DNA from: Anabaena sp. 4-3
Lineage (GTDB): Bacteria; Cyanobacteriota; Cyanobacteriia; Cyanobacteriales; Nostocaceae
Assembly: GCF_001597745.1 (NCBI RefSeq)
Contig: NZ_LUHJ01000026.1
Span: 217,450 to 274,939 of the forward strand
DNA length: 57,490 nt
Reading direction: 5' to 3'
The translations under genes were made by a program, and so were the position numbers. The number at the start of each line of letters is the position of its first letter. The stretch's first letter is position 1. Positions 38,768-48,400 of this stretch are shown here, one piece after another. The notes beneath the pieces were generated by a model that saw only the letters and a program-made list of their open reading frames with translations, did no database searches and was not told where the DNA came from.

Positions 38768-41023
38768 ATGAGTAGTCTAGCTATAACTTCCCCAACTGAG
38801 CTTTCCCTTCCAGATTGGTTGAATAAATGTTTACGCGACACATCAGCCAAGTCTCACGCAGCAGAAGATGACCGAAGGTATCGCGATAACGCTTTAATTT
38901 GTCGGGCTTTTGAATTTGCTTACCAACTGCATAAAGATCAATATCGCAAGTCAGGAGAACTATATATTAGTCATCCGATTGCAGTAGCGGAATTGCTACA
39001 CGACTTAGGAGGTAGTCCCGCTATGATAGCAGCTGGATTTCTTCATGATGTAGTGGAAGATACAGAAGTCACAATTGAAGAGATAGAAGAAAGATTTGGC
39101 GCAGAAGTGCGTCAGTTAGTCGAAGGTGTCACGAAGCTTTCTAAAATCAATTTCAAAAGCAAAACGGAAAGCCAAGCGGAAAACTTCCGGCGGATGTTTT
39201 TAGCAATGGCGCAAGATATCCGGGTAATTGTGGTGAAGTTAGCAGACCGTTTGCATAATATGCGAACTCTGCAATATATGTCAGAAGCCAGTCGTCGCCG
39301 TTCCGCCCAGGAAACTAGAGATATATTTGCACCTTTAGCCAATCGTCTGGGGATTTGGCGGATTAAGTGGGAATTAGAAGATTTAGCATTTAAGTATTTA
39401 GAACCAGAGGCGTTTCGTCAAATTCAGCAGCACGTATCAGAAAAACGCACAGCTAGAGAAGAAAAGTTAGTGAAAGCGACAGCAATGTTGCGAGAACGTT
39501 TACAACAATCAGGAATTCGCTGTTTAGATATTAGCGGTCGTCCCAAGCATCTATATAGTATTTATCAAAAGATGCAGCGACAGCAAAAAGAATTTCATGA
39601 AATTTACGATTTAGCTGCACTCAGAATTATTGTGGAAACCAATGAGGAGTGTTATCGGGCTTTAGCAATTGTACATGATGCTTTTCGCCCTATTCCTGGC
39701 AGATTTAAAGATTATATCGGCTTGCCGAAACCTAACCGTTACCAGTCGTTGCATACTGGAGTTATTGGCTTAACTGGTCGTCCTTTAGAGGTGCAAATTC
39801 GGACGCTGGAAATGCACCGGGTTGCAGAGTACGGTATTGCAGCCCATTGGAAGTATAAAGAAACAGGTGGTTCTCATAGCCAACTAACAGCCAGCGATGA
39901 GAAGTTTACTTGGTTACGCCAGCTGTTAGAATGGCAAAGTGACATGAAGGATGCTCAAGAGTATCTTGATAATGTCAAAGATAATTTATTTGAAGATGAT
40001 GTTTATGTCTTCACTCCCAAGGGGGATGTTGTACCGTTAAGTCCTGCTTCAACAACTATAGATTTTGCCTATCGCATCCATACAGAAGTCGGAAACCACT
40101 GTGCAGGGGCGCGGGTGAATGGTCGGATGGTTCCTTTATCCACACGTCTCCATAATGGTGATATTGTAGATATTATTACCCAAAAGAATAGTCATCCTAG
40201 CTTAGATTGGCTGAATTTCGCCAGGACTTCGACAGCGAAGTATCGGATTAAACAATGGTATAAGCGATCGCGGCGGGAAGAAAATGTAGCGCGGGGACGG
40301 GAGTTATTAGAAAAGGAACTAGGTAAAACCGGGTTTGACAATTTGCTGAAGTCAGATGCGATGCACACCGTCGCCGAAAAATGTAATTATCACAGTACAG
40401 AAGATTTACTGGCTGGTTTGGGTTACGGTGAGGTGACTTTAAATCTGGTGTTAAATCGTTGGCGAGAAGTGATCAAAGCGCAACAACCAGCCGCAGAAGT
40501 CATTCCCATCATTCCCAAAGAGTCATCCACAGCGAAAACTTCGATGATCAGTTCCCGTTCGACTGACTCGCCGATTGTCGGGGTAGAAGGTTTAATGTAT
40601 TATCTTGCCGGATGTTGTACACCGATACCGGGGGAATCAATTATTGGTGTGGTGACAAGAGGACGGGGAATTTCGATTCATCGCCAAGGGTGTCATAATT
40701 TGGATGCAGTGGAATGCGATCGCCTAGTTCCTGTGAGTTGGAACCCAGCCGCAGAAAACAGTGGTCGTCCCCATACTTACCCTGTGAATATTCAGATTGA
40801 AGCTTTAGACAGAGTGGGGGTATTGAAAGATATTTTATCACGGTTAAGTGACCAAGGTATTAACGTCCGCCATGCTCAAGTCAAGACTACCAGTGGTCAA
40901 CCGGCGTTAATGGACTTAGGAATTGAAATCCGCGATCGCTCCCAACTAGAACAATTATTCACCCAAATCAAAAAGATGAGCGACATCCTCAATATCCGCC
41001 GTGTTGGTCAAGCCGAGGAATAA
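38768..41023 (+). CDS. rsh: Bifunctional (p)ppGpp synthetase/hydrolase (RelA/SpoT homologue)
   Basis: About 751 residues from the ATG at 38768. A longer frame from 38714 adds 18 residues that do not look conserved. Domains are the HD hydrolase (HPIAVAELLHDLG, AGFLHDVVEDTEVT with intact His-Asp), the synthetase (YDLAALRIIVE, GLPKPNRYQSLHT), TGS (VYVFTPKGDVVPLSPASTTIDFAYRIHTEVG), a Cys-containing zinc-finger-like segment (LAGCCTPIPGE) and a C-terminal ACT (IEALDRVGVLKDILSRL). The synthetase reads RYQSLHT where many relatives have GYQSLHT. The intact HD site indicates both synthesis and breakdown of the alarmone, as expected for the sole Rsh of a cyanobacterium. Confidence 0.95.
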   Translation: MSSLAITSPTELSLPDWLNKCLRDTSAKSHAAEDDRRYRDNALICRAFEFAYQLHKDQYRKSGELYISHPIAVAELLHDLGGSPAMIAAGFLHDVVEDTEVTIEEIEERFGAEVRQLVEGVTKLSKINFKSKTESQAENFRRMFLAMAQDIRVIVVKLADRLHNMRTLQYMSEASRRRSAQETRDIFAPLANRLGIWRIKWELEDLAFKYLEPEAFRQIQQHVSEKRTAREEKLVKATAMLRERLQQSGIRCLDISGRPKHLYSIYQKMQRQQKEFHEIYDLAALRIIVETNEECYRALAIVHDAFRPIPGRFKDYIGLPKPNRYQSLHTGVIGLTGRPLEVQIRTLEMHRVAEYGIAAHWKYKETGGSHSQLTASDEKFTWLRQLLEWQSDMKDAQEYLDNVKDNLFEDDVYVFTPKGDVVPLSPASTTIDFAYRIHTEVGNHCAGARVNGRMVPLSTRLHNGDIVDIITQKNSHPSLDWLNFARTSTAKYRIKQWYKRSRREENVARGRELLEKELGKTGFDNLLKSDAMHTVAEKCNYHSTEDLLAGLGYGEVTLNLVLNRWREVIKAQQPAAEVIPIIPKESSTAKTSMISSRSTDSPIVGVEGLMYYLAGCCTPIPGESIIGVVTRGRGISIHRQGCHNLDAVECDRLVPVSWNPAAENSGRPHTYPVNIQIEALDRVGVLKDILSRLSDQGINVRHAQVKTTSGQPALMDLGIEIRDRSQLEQLFTQIKKMSDILNIRRVGQAEE

Positions 41024-41382
41024 TTGACTAATTTTGTAGAAGTTGTTCTTAGGCTACAGCCTGAGAACAATTTAAATGGGGATTAATTACTCAATTGCTG
41101 CACTCTGCACAGTTGAAGATGTAGATTAAATTTAAGTTAGGCTAACAACTAAATTAGCAGAAATTAAACACAGTAAAAATTATGTTGAAATCAATATTTA
41201 TTTTAATTTACGCAGGTAAGTAGCAAGTTATAGAATCCATATAATTAAGGAATTTAATGTTTATATTCAATGATTCTAGGGATACCTGCGGTAAGCTAGG
41301 CTAATATACTCCGTGTAGGTTAAATAGATAAAAGCAGTCTGTGTATATTAGATTTATAGGAAAAAATCAAAGTGAAAATCTT
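41024..41382. other. Intergenic region with rsh terminator hairpin
   Basis: TTGTTCTTAGGCT (41043-41055) pairs with AGCCTGAGAACAA (41058-41070) with one wobble, forming a strong hairpin just after rsh; it is a probable terminator. GATACCTGCGGTAAGCTA (41281-41298) is one copy of a repeat that recurs three more times up to 43.1 kb. No gene was seen here. Confidence 0.65.
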
Positions 41383-41604
41383 ATGTCTAACTATCAAGAA
41401 ATATTACAGCAAGTTCAAAGCTTAACTCCTGAAGAACAAATTCGTTTAATTGAAGACTTATCAAGTTTAATTAGACAACGGGTGACGATGACACCTAAAC
41501 CCAAGCGTAGCATTTTAGAATTACGTGGACTGGGTAAAGAAATCTGGAATGGTGTTGATGCTCAAGAATATGTTAATCAGGAACGTGATTCATGGAATGG
41601 CTAG
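41383..41604 (+). CDS. Putative antitoxin of a PIN-domain toxin pair
   Basis: 73 residues from the ATG at 41383; the frame is open 42 bases earlier (GTG 41341) but without reason to start there. The helical N-terminus NYQEILQQVQSLTPEEQIRLIEDLSSLI and the tail ILELRGLGKEIWNGVDAQEYVNQERDSW are typical of short cyanobacterial antitoxins paired with PIN toxins, where the C-terminal tail binds the toxin active site. The gene overlaps the toxin start by 13 bases, giving translational coupling. Confidence 0.8.
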   Translation: MSNYQEILQQVQSLTPEEQIRLIEDLSSLIRQRVTMTPKPKRSILELRGLGKEIWNGVDAQEYVNQERDSWNG

Positions 41605-42035
41605 TTCAGTTACAGAATCAAGTTGTGGGATTGGATACTGCACCACTGATTTATTTTATTGAAGAAAATCCTAATTATTTGGATGTTATAGATGCTTTCT
41701 TTGAAGCAATGTTTCGGGGTGATTTTAGTGTTGTTACCTCAGTTTTGACTATTACGGAAGTGTTAGTCTATCCCTTGCGGCAAGGAAACACAAGATTAGC
41801 TCAACAATATCGTGATATTTTGTTTAACTCCCAAGGGTTGACGACTATCGAAGTTTTTCCAGATATCGCCGAAACTGCTGCACAATTAAGAGCAAATTAC
41901 AATTTAAGAACCCCAGATGCTATTCAGATGGCTACTGCTATTCGTGGAGGTGCATCATTTTTTTTGACGAATGATGCGCGTTTACCATCATTACCGGGGT
42001 TATCAGTGTTAGTGTTAGAGCAATTGATAGTGTAA
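41592..42035 (+). CDS. PIN-domain ribonuclease toxin (VapC-like)
   Basis: 147 residues with the four acidic metal ligands of a PIN domain: Asp15 in GLDTAPLIYFIE, Glu56 in TITEVLVYP, Asp109 in LRTPDAIQMATA, and Asp128 in FLTNDARLP. It is a likely Mg-dependent RNase held in check by the overlapping antitoxin. No truncation is visible, so the pair may be active. Confidence 0.88.
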   Translation: MEWLVQLQNQVVGLDTAPLIYFIEENPNYLDVIDAFFEAMFRGDFSVVTSVLTITEVLVYPLRQGNTRLAQQYRDILFNSQGLTTIEVFPDIAETAAQLRANYNLRTPDAIQMATAIRGGASFFLTNDARLPSLPGLSVLVLEQLIV

Positions 42036-42065
42036 TGGCTAGCAGTATTATCAAGGAAGAAAACT

Positions 42066-42275
42066 ATGAAAGCAGAATATGATTTTTCACAAGCTGAACA
42101 AGGTAAGTTTTACCATCCTGATGCAACGTTTCATTATCCGATTTCCCTTGAACCAGATGTTGATAATTTTTTCAAGAAAGTTGCTCAAGAGAAAAATATT
42201 GATGTGTAAATTTTAGTGAATGAATGGTTGAGAAATAATATTAAATTAATTGAAAGTATTCAGGAAAAGCAATAA
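42066..42275 (+). pseudogene. Antitoxin-like gene interrupted by one in-frame TAA
   Basis: The ATG at 42066 opens 47 codons (MKAEYDFSQAEQGKFYHPDA...) ending at TAA 42207-42209. The same frame continues with ILVNEWLRNNIKLIESIQEKQ to a second stop at 42273-42275. The uninterrupted product would be a 69-residue CopG/BrnA-like antitoxin with the usual VNEWLR-type helix. A single CAA-to-TAA change would explain the break. No partner toxin is left beside it other than the upstream PIN gene. A sequencing error cannot be excluded. Confidence 0.75.
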
Positions 42276-42306
42276 AAGCAATTACACTCTACAACACCCC
42301 CAACCA

Positions 42307-42409
42307 GCGATACCTACGGTAAGCTACGCGATCGCACTCCACAACACACCCAACAGCGATCGCTGATATTATGATTGCACAGTAGGCGATACCTTTGGTA
42401 AGCTACGCC
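42307..42409. repeat. Two copies of the GCGATACCT-GGTAAGCTACGC repeat
   Basis: GCGATACCTACGGTAAGCTA (42307-42326) and GCGATACCTTTGGTAAGCTA (42386-42405) flank a GC-rich spacer with three GCGATCGC-type sites. Further copies are at 41281-41298 and 43113-43133, so all four lie around the toxin-antitoxin, pseudogene and Uma2 genes. Confidence 0.8.
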
Positions 42410-42427
42410 AACGCCTGACCAAATAAA

Positions 42428-43003
42428 TTACCAAATCTTTGCTAATTCCAATACAAAACCCTTTAAAATGTCTTCGCCTGATATGGTTGGAGGAGATTCC
42501 AAAACCTCAACCTCTTTTCCTTGTCGATAAATCTCAACTTGACGATATTTACGATTAATTAACAAACCTAAACTTACACCATTATCTAAATATTCCCTCA
42601 TCTTTTCTTGTGCAGCCTTCAAACTATCACTAGGTGAAAGTAACTCAATTACAAAATCAGGACAAACAGGAGGGAACTTTTCCTTTTGTTCATCTGTTAA
42701 AGTATTCCATCTTTGTAACTTTATCCAAGCAGCATCAGGAGAACGGTCTGCACCATTAGGCAACTTAAAGCAAGTTGAAGAATCAAAAGCGATGCCAGTA
42801 CCATCAGCATCAGTCCAATTCATTAATTGTTGAGTAATTCTCGCATTTTTATTCCCTGTTTCTCCCCCCGTAGGCGGCATAATAATTAATTCTCCAGTTG
42901 CGCTGCGTTCAAATTTTAAGTCCCGATTTGCTTGACATAGATTAAAAAATTGCTCATCTGTCAGTTCCAATACTGGTTTAAGATTGACTGTGAAAGTATT
43001 CAT
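42428..43003 (-). CDS. Uma2 family endonuclease
   Basis: 191 residues of the Uma2 (DUF820) family, which is greatly expanded in cyanobacteria and has a PD-(D/E)xK nuclease-like fold. Visible features are the N-terminal LTDEQFFNLCQANRDLKFERSATGELIIMPPTGG, the motif SPDAAWI, and the strand PDFVIELLSPSD, with Asp and Glu as putative metal ligands. Function is unclear; links to mobile elements or defence are only assumed. It is flanked by copies of the GCGATACCT repeat. Confidence 0.88.
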   Translation of the reverse strand: MNTFTVNLKPVLELTDEQFFNLCQANRDLKFERSATGELIIMPPTGGETGNKNARITQQLMNWTDADGTGIAFDSSTCFKLPNGADRSPDAAWIKLQRWNTLTDEQKEKFPPVCPDFVIELLSPSDSLKAAQEKMREYLDNGVSLGLLINRKYRQVEIYRQGKEVEVLESPPTISGEDILKGFVLELAKIW

Positions 43004-43112
43004 AGTGATATTCCAGATTGAATATTAAAGCAGCAATTTTAACTACCTTACATACTATTCTATATTCCATTACCCCGTGAGCAATGAGCGATCGCACTCC
43101 ACACTCCCAAAA

Positions 43113-43133
43113 GCGATACCTACGGTAAGCTAC
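43113..43133. repeat. Fourth copy of the GCGATACCT repeat
   Basis: GCGATACCTACGGTAAGCTAC lies between Uma2 and the restriction enzyme stop codon, 20 of its 21 bases matching the copy at 42307. Confidence 0.75.
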
Positions 43134-43153
43134 CCCTAACGCACTTCCCCATT

Positions 43154-43993
43154 CTAAAATCCAAAAGCTAGAGCATCAAGCATATATTTACTTTTTTCCC
43201 GTCCTACTTCTAGATAAATTTCTAGCAGTTCCTCATAAGCAGTTTCTCCCCCTAAAATATTCCAAAAGTCATTTCCCATAACTACAGCCTCATCAAAAGG
43301 TAAATAATTTTTTGCATATGTCCATTTATAATGAGCTTTGGTTGCACCATAAGGATTATAGGGCATTGCATAATAGGCTTTTATTTGGGGACGGTTTGCA
43401 CCGCACAGTACATGAAATCTAAGTAGACGTTGTAAAACTTCTAAACATTGCCCTTTGTTTGGTTTAGGAGCTTTAATCTCAAATAAGAATTCTGTGCGAT
43501 CTTTCGCCAGAATATAAAGATCAGCGCGAACTATCTTTGTTTCTAAATCATCAGTACGTCTTGCATTAAGGACTGCTGTTATCATCTCCTCGAAAGTTGG
43601 CTTTTTTTGTTTTTTCTCAGCAGCAGATTCGTAATTTTGTTTTTGAAGTTCAGCTTCTGCAAAAGCAGCATTACTGACTTCCGCTTTAATATCATAACCT
43701 CGACGTACATCTTGATGATGTTCTAAAGCAATTAAGCGAGCGCATTCTTCAAGAGAATTTCCCAATCTGGTACTCAAGCCACGCTCAAATTGATTGATAC
43801 GTATTAATTCTGGTGGTATAAGAGCGGCTTGAAATGGCTTTAGTTCTCCATTAGATGAATATCTTGATAGATACTCTAATGCGCTAGTAGGCTTTAAAAT
43901 TGTACGTCCTTTATATTCATCTATTAGACCATGAATAAATCCTTCTAAATAACCTTTAATGGCTATACGAGTATTTAAACTAATAGCTACCAT
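43154..43993 (-). CDS. TdeIII-family type II restriction endonuclease
   Basis: 279 residues. The N-terminus IKGYLEGFIHGLIDEYKGRTILKP and the stretch LARLIALEHH-like region agree with my recollection of TdeIII-type enzymes. The nuclease core has a PD-(D/E)xK pattern: Asp in VRADLYILAKD and EIKAPKPNKGQ (Glu-Ile-Lys) within FLFEIKAP. TdeIII recognises GGNCC, but specificity here is inferred only. The gene begins 14 bases after the methyltransferase stop on the same strand, the usual order that lets methylation come first. Confidence 0.78.
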   Translation of the reverse strand: MVAISLNTRIAIKGYLEGFIHGLIDEYKGRTILKPTSALEYLSRYSSNGELKPFQAALIPPELIRINQFERGLSTRLGNSLEECARLIALEHHQDVRRGYDIKAEVSNAAFAEAELQKQNYESAAEKKQKKPTFEEMITAVLNARRTDDLETKIVRADLYILAKDRTEFLFEIKAPKPNKGQCLEVLQRLLRFHVLCGANRPQIKAYYAMPYNPYGATKAHYKWTYAKNYLPFDEAVVMGNDFWNILGGETAYEELLEIYLEVGREKSKYMLDALAFGF

Positions 43994-44007
43994 AGTTAAA
44001 ATTAAAC

Positions 44008-45399
44008 CTATATAATTATTTTTAACAAAGCTTTTGCTAAATGATAGACTACAGGAACTGAGACAGCATTACCAAATTGATGCTTGGCTGTAGTTTCATT
44101 ATCTGCAATTTTAAAACTTTCGGGAAATCCTTGTAATCTTGCATAATCTTGTGCAGTTAAAAGTTTATATTTATTTTTTAGATAAATTTCTTGAATAAAT
44201 TTTTGCTTATATATTTCTGGTTTTTCACATTCTATAGATATAGTAGCTACATAATCTTTTGTGCCAGTAGCGGTTAAAGTTCCAATAGCATCAGCATGAG
44301 GTAAATATATTTTAGAAATTCCGTTAATACCTGAAGAAATTTTAGAATTTACAAATTCATACCCCTTATCCTCAACAAGACGTAGAATATTTTTATCTAC
44401 TAAGCTATTGACTTCTTCAAGTTTTAAACTAGGAATCAAAGGTTGTAATACTTCAAATTTTAAAGGATTACCATCTTTAGGTCCATAAACTTTTTTTCTT
44501 CTATTTCTCAAGATTGTTTGACAAATGAGCTTTTCTTTAGGACTTGTTTCTATTAATTCCCAAGAATGAATAGTAGTATGTCCATTTCTGATATCAGCAA
44601 AAGTAAAAAAATCATTCAATTCATCGATTTTTTGAAATCTCCCTCTAGAAGCCGGAATTTTACCATCAGGATATAAAATTTCTGGTGGAAATTTCTTTTT
44701 CGGATAATTACTACATTGAACCCCCGGAATTACATCACAAAGTTTTATCTTTTTATTTAGTGATTGAGGAAAAGTATAACCCCAGCAGTTATCAAGGTCA
44801 TTTCTAATACCAACAATAAATATCCTATCTCTATCTTGGGGTAAACCAAAGTCATAGGAATTTATCACCTGATATTTAATTACATAGCCAGATGCTGTCA
44901 GATGATTAATTATATACTCTAGACTGGCTTTGTTTCTTGGTTCAGCTAAACCTTTAACATTCTCAAATATAAATGCTTTTGGTTGGCTATTTTTTACTAA
45001 TCGAAAAACATCTAACCATAATTTACCCCTTGGATCTTCTAATCCTTGTAATTTTCCTGCTATAGACCAAGGTTGGCAGGGAACACCACCAACTATCACA
45101 TCTATTTCAAAAGGCAAATGATTTAAATTAGTAATATCTCCTAAATATATTTCATGATTATTCGTATCTTTAATAAAATTTTTTTGATAAATTTTAATAG
45201 CTTCTTTATCAATTTCTGAATATCCTAAACAAATTCCTCCTAATTCTTCCAGAGGAATTCTAAACCCTCCTATACCAGAAAATAAGTCTACAAATGTAAA
45301 TTTTGATTGGACAACTATGGTATTAACTGGTTCAAACAATTGAAACAATTCTAACTGTTGAGCATAAACACCTGTTTCTATTTTTTTGCTTTTGAGCAT
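44008..45399 (-). CDS. DNA cytosine-5 methyltransferase of the type II system
   Basis: About 463 residues. C5-methyltransferase motifs in order are FVDLFSGIGGFRIPLEELGG (I), YSEIDKEA (II), GGVPCQPWSIAG with the catalytic Cys (IV, about residue 108), FIFENVKGL (VI), QDRDRIFIVG (VIII), then a target-recognition region of about 150 residues, and RLQGFPESF / QFGNAVSVPV (IX-X). The frame is open to an ATG at 45438, but that codon overlaps a hairpin after chlH; the ATG at 45399 (MLKSKK) keeps all motifs and is preferred. It modifies the site cut by the neighbouring nuclease. Confidence 0.93.
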   Translation of the reverse strand: MLKSKKIETGVYAQQLELFQLFEPVNTIVVQSKFTFVDLFSGIGGFRIPLEELGGICLGYSEIDKEAIKIYQKNFIKDTNNHEIYLGDITNLNHLPFEIDVIVGGVPCQPWSIAGKLQGLEDPRGKLWLDVFRLVKNSQPKAFIFENVKGLAEPRNKASLEYIINHLTASGYVIKYQVINSYDFGLPQDRDRIFIVGIRNDLDNCWGYTFPQSLNKKIKLCDVIPGVQCSNYPKKKFPPEILYPDGKIPASRGRFQKIDELNDFFTFADIRNGHTTIHSWELIETSPKEKLICQTILRNRRKKVYGPKDGNPLKFEVLQPLIPSLKLEEVNSLVDKNILRLVEDKGYEFVNSKISSGINGISKIYLPHADAIGTLTATGTKDYVATISIECEKPEIYKQKFIQEIYLKNKYKLLTAQDYARLQGFPESFKIADNETTAKHQFGNAVSVPVVYHLAKALLKIII

Positions 45400-45430
45400 A
45401 ACCGATTCAGAAATAAGACAGCAAATTAAG

Positions 45431-45449
45431 GCAGGCATAATACCTGCCC
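45431..45449 (-). terminator. Hairpin after chlH
   Basis: On the minus strand GGCAGG pairs with CCTGCC around a 7-base loop, followed by TTAATTT. It starts 9 bases after the chlH stop. It is a weak-to-moderate terminator, and it overlaps the distal possible ATG (45438) of the methyltransferase gene. Confidence 0.5.
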
Positions 45450-45457
45450 TAAAATAA

Positions 45458-48400
45458 CTATTCTATACCCTCAATTCGGTCTTCAACTTCTTGGTACAAC
45501 TCGCGGAGGCGGTCTAAATTCTCCTCGCTAGTTTCCCAATAACCGCGACCATTCACTTCCAACAAAGTGGAAACCATCTTGCGGAAAGAATGGGGGTTGA
45601 GGTTCATCAACCGTTTTTGCATTTCTTCATCTTTGATGAAGGTTTCGTTCGCATCCTCATAAATCCAGTTGTCCACAGCACCAGCTGTTGCACTCCAACC
45701 CATTGTATTCACCAACCGCTTGGAGAGTTCGCGCACACCTTCGTAACCGTGAGACAGCATCCCCTCATACCACTTGGGATTTAACAATTTGGTACGGGCA
45801 TCTAAGCGCACTGTTTCTGATAATGTGCGGACTTGGGCGTTAGCTGTGGTGGTGTCGGCTATGTAAGATGCTGGTGTCTTACCATCTCCACGCAGAGTTG
45901 ACACAAGCTTGGTGGGGTCTGAGTCGAAGTAGTGGGATACGTCGGTCAAGCTGATCTCGGAAGAATCCAGGTTTTGGAAAGTCGCATCAGCAGTTTTCAG
46001 GGTGCTTTCAAAAATCTGGCGGGATTGTTCCATCATACCGGGGTTATCGGCACTGAAAGCAAAGGACTTACGGGTGAGGTACATTTCTTGTAACTCAGCT
46101 TCGCTTTCCCAGGTGCTGTTTTCTACCGCCAAGTTGATGTTAGAGGAGTAAGAACCAGAAGCATTCGAGAAAACACGGGTGGCTGCTTGTCTGAGGTTAA
46201 TTCCCAATTCCTCAGCTTGTTGCATGGCGTGTTTGCGGACAAAATTCATTTCTGTGGGTTCATCCGCTTCCGCAGCCATCTTCACAGCTTGGTCTAGTAG
46301 GTTCATCTGGTTGATGAACAAGTCGCGGAATACACCAGAACAGTTGATTACAACGTCAATTCTGGGTCTTCCTAATTCTTCTAAGGGAATTAACTCCAAC
46401 TTGTTCACCCGTCCCAAAGCATCGGGAACCGGACGCACACCCACCATCCACATGATTTGTGCTAGTGATTCGCCGTAGGTTTTGATGTTATCTGTTCCCC
46501 AGAGAACACAGGCGATGGTTTCGGGCCAATTACCGTTGTTTTCGGCTTTGTTCCGTGCCAAAAGTCTATCTACAACGATTTTAGCTGATTGTACTGCCGC
46601 AGATGTAGGAATGGCTTGGGGGTCGAGGGCGTGAATGTTTTTACCTGTGGGCAGTACATCCGGGTTACGGATGGGGTCGCCACCAGGGCCGGGTAGAATG
46701 TATTCGCCTTCTAAACCTTTGAGTAATGCACCGAGTTCGTTGTCTGCACAAACTTGTTGTAAACAGAATTCTAAATACTCAAACAGAGGTTTCAACGCTG
46801 AAGCATCAACTTTGGGATAACCTGCTTGAAGCAGTGCTTCTACCCAAGGTTCTTTTTTGCCCATGTTGAAGAAATTCAACTTGGAAACTAAAGAAACCCG
46901 TCCTTCCGCGTCGGTTTGTTCTTGTACCAAGGCGCGAACAGCAGCGCGAGTTGCTAGGGTGATGTCTTGCAGCAGCTGGACATCTTCTAATACGCCTCGA
47001 TCGCTGTTTTGGTAAATTTCGTCAATGTCGCGCCCTACGCTGTTGGCAATAATGCGGGGTAAGCTTTGAATTTCTTCTTCTTGACGGTCTAAGCTGGCAA
47101 TGTTTACCAGAGTTGCGATCGCTTCCTCTGCACTTGGGGGTTTACCAATGACGTGCAAACCACAAGGCAATAACCGAGATTCAATTTCCATCAACTTGCG
47201 GTAGACGCTGCCGACAATATTATCCCGTTCTTCTGGGGTCATATCTTTGGCATCAATTTCTGGCAAGTCGATGTCTTTATCTAGGTTCACCATCCGGCAT
47301 TTATCCATGATGGTGTTGACAATGGGGATACCGCGACCGCTATCTTTTAAGGTTTGGTAAGAACCGATTAACTCGCTGAGTTCTTTCAAACCTTTGTATA
47401 AACCTGCGTTTTCTGCGGGTGGTGTGAGGTAAGAAATTGTCTCGGCGTAACTGCGGCGTTTGGCAATTGTCGCTTCGCTGGGGTTGTTGGCGGCGTAGTA
47501 GTACAGGTTGGGAATTGTGCCGATTAAGTTATCGGGGTAACATTCGCCTGACATCCCCATTTGCTTACCGGGCATGAATTCCAAAGAGCCATGAGTACCA
47601 AAGTGTAGTACCGCATCAGCACCCCAAATTCTTTCTAGGTAGGTGTAGTAAGCTGCAAAGCCGTGATGAGGGCTGGCGGAACGGGAGAACAACAACCGCA
47701 TGGGGTCGCCTTCATAACCAAAGGTGGGCTGAACACCAATGAAGACGTTACCGAATTGCTTACCGTAAACTAAGAGGTTTTGTCCGTCGCTGTTGAGGTG
47801 TCCTGGTGGTGGCCCCCAGTTTTCTTCTAGGCGTTGGGAATAAGGTGTGAGTGCTTCGTATTCTGGCACTGACATCTTATAAGCAATGTTGAGTTCGGGG
47901 CTAGCGTACTGTGCCTGTGCGTCGTGGATGACTTGTTCCATCAACTCTTTCGCGTTTTCTGGTAAGTCTTGCACGTCGTAGCCGTTGTTTCTCAATGCTT
48001 TCAAGACTTCGTAGATAGAACCGAAGACATCTAGGTAAGCGGCTGTACCTACGTTGCCTTTATCGGGGGGGAAGCTGAAAACGGTGATGGCAACTTTTTT
48101 GTTAAGTTTGGGTTTGCGGCGGAGGTTAGCCCATTTTAAGGCACGTTGCGCTACGGCTTCGATGCGGTCTTGTAGGGCGATCGCTTTCCCGGTTGCCCCA
48201 TCTCTACCCGATAATATAATCGGTTCAATCGCTCCATCTAATTCGGGTATGGCAATTTGCAATGCTACCTGAATCGGATGTAAGCCTAAATCGCTATCTA
48301 ACCACTCTTCGGTAGTCTGGAATACTAAAGGCAAGGCCACCATATAAGGACGGTTGAGGCGTTTGAGTGCATCAATTGCCTTGGGATGGTCTTGTCTAGC

